Below, piece after piece: positions 6,352 to 7,423 of a stretch of 7,423 bases of DNA (its first letter is position 1; every line of letters starts with the position of its first letter). The notes beneath the pieces were generated by a model. That model did not search any database, was not told the origin of the DNA, and worked only from the letters and a program-made list of their open reading frames with translations. Source of the stretch: Gammaproteobacteria bacterium (GTDB lineage: Bacteria > Pseudomonadota > Gammaproteobacteria > Arenicellales > JAHEKD01); contig JAHEKD010000112.1 of the NCBI GenBank assembly GCA_024638545.1, positions 1-7,423 on the forward strand. Direction: 5' to 3'. Both the position numbers and the translations under genes were made by a program.

Positions 6352-6357
6352 ATTATA
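6352..6357 (-). promoter_or_regulatory. Possible -10 box for the TetR gene
   Basis: The minus strand reads TATAAT, a perfect -10 hexamer, which would start transcription near 6345 and leave a leader of only about 10 nt before ATG 6334. No convincing -35 box is found 16-18 nt upstream, so either an activator is needed or the match is accidental in AT-rich DNA. Confidence 0.3.
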
Positions 6358-6621
6358 AATCTACCCCTGATTGACCTATACAAGAGATTACTAGACTTTA
6401 TTGAGGAGTGCTGTTAAATATTTTTAATGATTATTTATTTTTTTACTTTCCTGCATTCAATTGGAACAGTATAGCGGCCGTTTTTTATCAACAGGTATTT
6501 AACATCGCAGGGTGACGTCCTGATCAGTGATTAGCACCTGATTAATTACTGCTTATAATCAAGAATACCAGCCGGGATTGACACCTGTATATTCCATGAC
6601 ATCCCCGTCTGAAATGACAGT

Positions 6622-6661
6622 TTTCGCTGAAAGGGTAACCCGTTACATCTATAAAGCGAAA
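6622..6661 (-). repeat. Nested inverted repeat immediately after the phosphotransacylase gene
   Basis: An outer perfect 7-bp pair, TTTCGCT (6622-6628) with AGCGAAA (6655-6661), encloses an inner perfect 5-bp pair, GTAAC (6635-6639) with GTTAC (6642-6646). The whole 40-base element starts 6 bases after the stop codon of the minus-strand gene. It could form a two-part hairpin in the mRNA 3' end. It is not followed by a clean T-tract in the sense direction, so it is a doubtful terminator. Confidence 0.45.
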
Positions 6662-6667
6662 TCCTGA

Positions 6668-7423
6668 TTAGGCATTGATACTCAGTATGGATGCAATCGC
6701 AATAGAGGCCAGTCTTGCTTCAGGGGGATCTGCGCGGCTGGTCAGCACAACAGGAACTTTAGCACCCATCACAATACCGGCTGCGCATGCACCTTTGTAA
6801 TAGACCAGCGCTTTAAACAGCGCATTGCCTGTTTCAATTTGCGGTACGACCAGAATGTCTGCTGCACCGGCAACGGGATGGTTAACACCTTTGACAGATG
6901 CTGCCTTTTTTGAAATTGCAACATCAAATGCCAGCGGCCCGCAAACATCCACGCTTTCCAGGTTTTGTTCTGCCCAGTTTGCAAGTTTATCTGCAACTAT
7001 GCTGCTTGGTACGGCCTCACTGGGTGTTTCTGATGCCGACAGCAGTGCAACTCTGGGGCGGGCAATGCCTAACTGCTGTGCCAGTATAACGGCATTGGTT
7101 ATGATAGACTTTAATGCTTTTTCATCGGGCGCAACGTGAATTGAAGCATCAGTAATCATTAATGGTTTATCTGAACCAGGCACCGTCATATAAAATACAT
7201 GCGTCATAAATCCTTCACCCCTGATGCCAGATTCTTTATTCAACAGCCCGCGTAAAAAATCATCTGTGTGAATATGCCCTTTCATAATGAAATCGGCTTC
7301 GCCATTATTCACTGCGGTTGTTGCGCATCGAACAGCTTCATGGTCGTCATCTGCCTGAATCTGCCTGCAAGTTGAAATATCAACACCAACCGATTGCGCG
7401 AGGCTTGCCATCAGCGCTACCTG
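6668..7423 (-). CDS. pta: Phosphate acetyl/butyryltransferase family protein (5' end beyond window)
   Basis: The frame is open from the right edge and encodes the last 251 residues. ATG 7411 is probably internal, because family members begin further upstream and the frame continues to the edge as QVAL. Family signatures are clear: MKGHIHTDDFLRGLL, the LMITDASIHVAPDEKALKSI region, GPLAFDVAIS, HPVAGAADILVVPQIETGNA and VPVVLTSRADPPEARLAS. These enzymes convert an acyl phosphate and CoA to acyl-CoA and phosphate. The sequence fits the short Ptb/Pta type, either stand-alone (about 300-330 residues) or as the C-terminal half of the MaoC-Pta fusion; which one cannot be decided here. The gene is the last in its operon as seen. 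In xsc-pta operons Pta follows sulfoacetaldehyde acetyltransferase, so xsc may lie just to the right. The acetyl versus butyryl preference is not readable, so the symbol is provisional. Confidence 0.87.
   Translation of the reverse strand, partial: QVALMASLAQSVGVDISTCRQIQADDDHEAVRCATTAVNNGEADFIMKGHIHTDDFLRGLLNKESGIRGEGFMTHVFYMTVPGSDKPLMITDASIHVAPDEKALKSIITNAVILAQQLGIARPRVALLSASETPSEAVPSSIVADKLANWAEQNLESVDVCGPLAFDVAISKKAASVKGVNHPVAGAADILVVPQIETGNALFKALVYYKGACAAGIVMGAKVPVVLTSRADPPEARLASIAIASILSINA

Larger units (their letters stand above)
6335..6667. other. Intergenic region between the phosphotransacylase and TetR genes
   Basis: These 333 bases contain no credible coding frame. A perfect -10 hexamer, TATAAT, is present on the minus strand at 6352-6357, 18 bases before the TetR start codon, but no good -35 lies at the right distance. 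An AT-rich tract occupies 6413-6450. The nested inverted repeat just after the phosphotransacylase stop is listed separately. Confidence 0.55.

Noticed and set aside
6473..6487. CGGCCG followed by six T as a terminator
   Set aside because: The palindrome has only 3-bp arms and no loop, so it cannot form a stable terminator hairpin.
6825..7139. Plus-strand open frame of 104 codons inside the phosphotransacylase
   Set aside because: It is antisense to strongly conserved family motifs and has no ribosome-binding site.
1..7423. CRISPR array, tRNA, rRNA, insertion sequence or defence system
   Set aside because: I found no regularly spaced repeats, cloverleaf-like segment, transposase motifs or defence-type domains on either strand.

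Overview
This is an ordinary bacterial chromosomal segment, by eye in the mid-40s percent G+C, with compact genes and short intergenic gaps. Its gene families (Tat-exported PotD-like binding protein, MocR regulator, Ald, TetR, short-type phosphotransacylase) point to a proteobacterium, and the combination resembles marine gamma- or alphaproteobacteria. I cannot assign a genus. I see no phage, transposase, CRISPR array, tRNA or rRNA.

Layout from left to right. Positions 1-599 (minus) hold the N-terminal two-thirds or so of a PotD-type ABC substrate-binding protein with a twin-arginine signal, running off the left edge. Its upstream region (600-1017) carries a good sigma70-like promoter, an inverted repeat over the -35 box and a 49-nt imperfect hairpin in the predicted leader. 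Positions 1018-1321 (plus) are a decayed agmatinase/arginase-family ureohydrolase: only the first ~90 residues remain, with a frameshift near the start. Positions 1353-2432 (minus) encode a zinc-dependent MDR alcohol dehydrogenase, divergent from a full-length MocR/GntR regulator at 2603-4084. A 333-base gap with two palindromes precedes alanine dehydrogenase (ald, 4418-5536). A strong bidirectional terminator (5674-5701) separates ald from a convergent TetR regulator (5747-6334, minus). After another 333-base gap, a phosphate acetyl/butyryltransferase (6668-7423, minus) runs off the right edge.

How the genes may fit together. A TauR-like MocR, Ald and a Pta at the 3' end of its operon match part of the known taurine dissimilation route: Tpa makes alanine and sulfoacetaldehyde, Ald regenerates pyruvate and ammonium, Xsc makes acetyl phosphate, and Pta makes acetyl-CoA. 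Tpa, Xsc and a taurine transporter are not in the window, so this is a testable prediction and not a demonstrated pathway. The binding protein and the broken ureohydrolase suggest an older polyamine or guanidino-compound uptake and catabolism unit that has lost its enzyme.

No dramatic new system is evident. The observations most worth following are the structured leader of the binding-protein operon, the missing carboxylate-anchoring arginine in the MocR, the ureohydrolase decay, and the nested palindromes near ald and pta.
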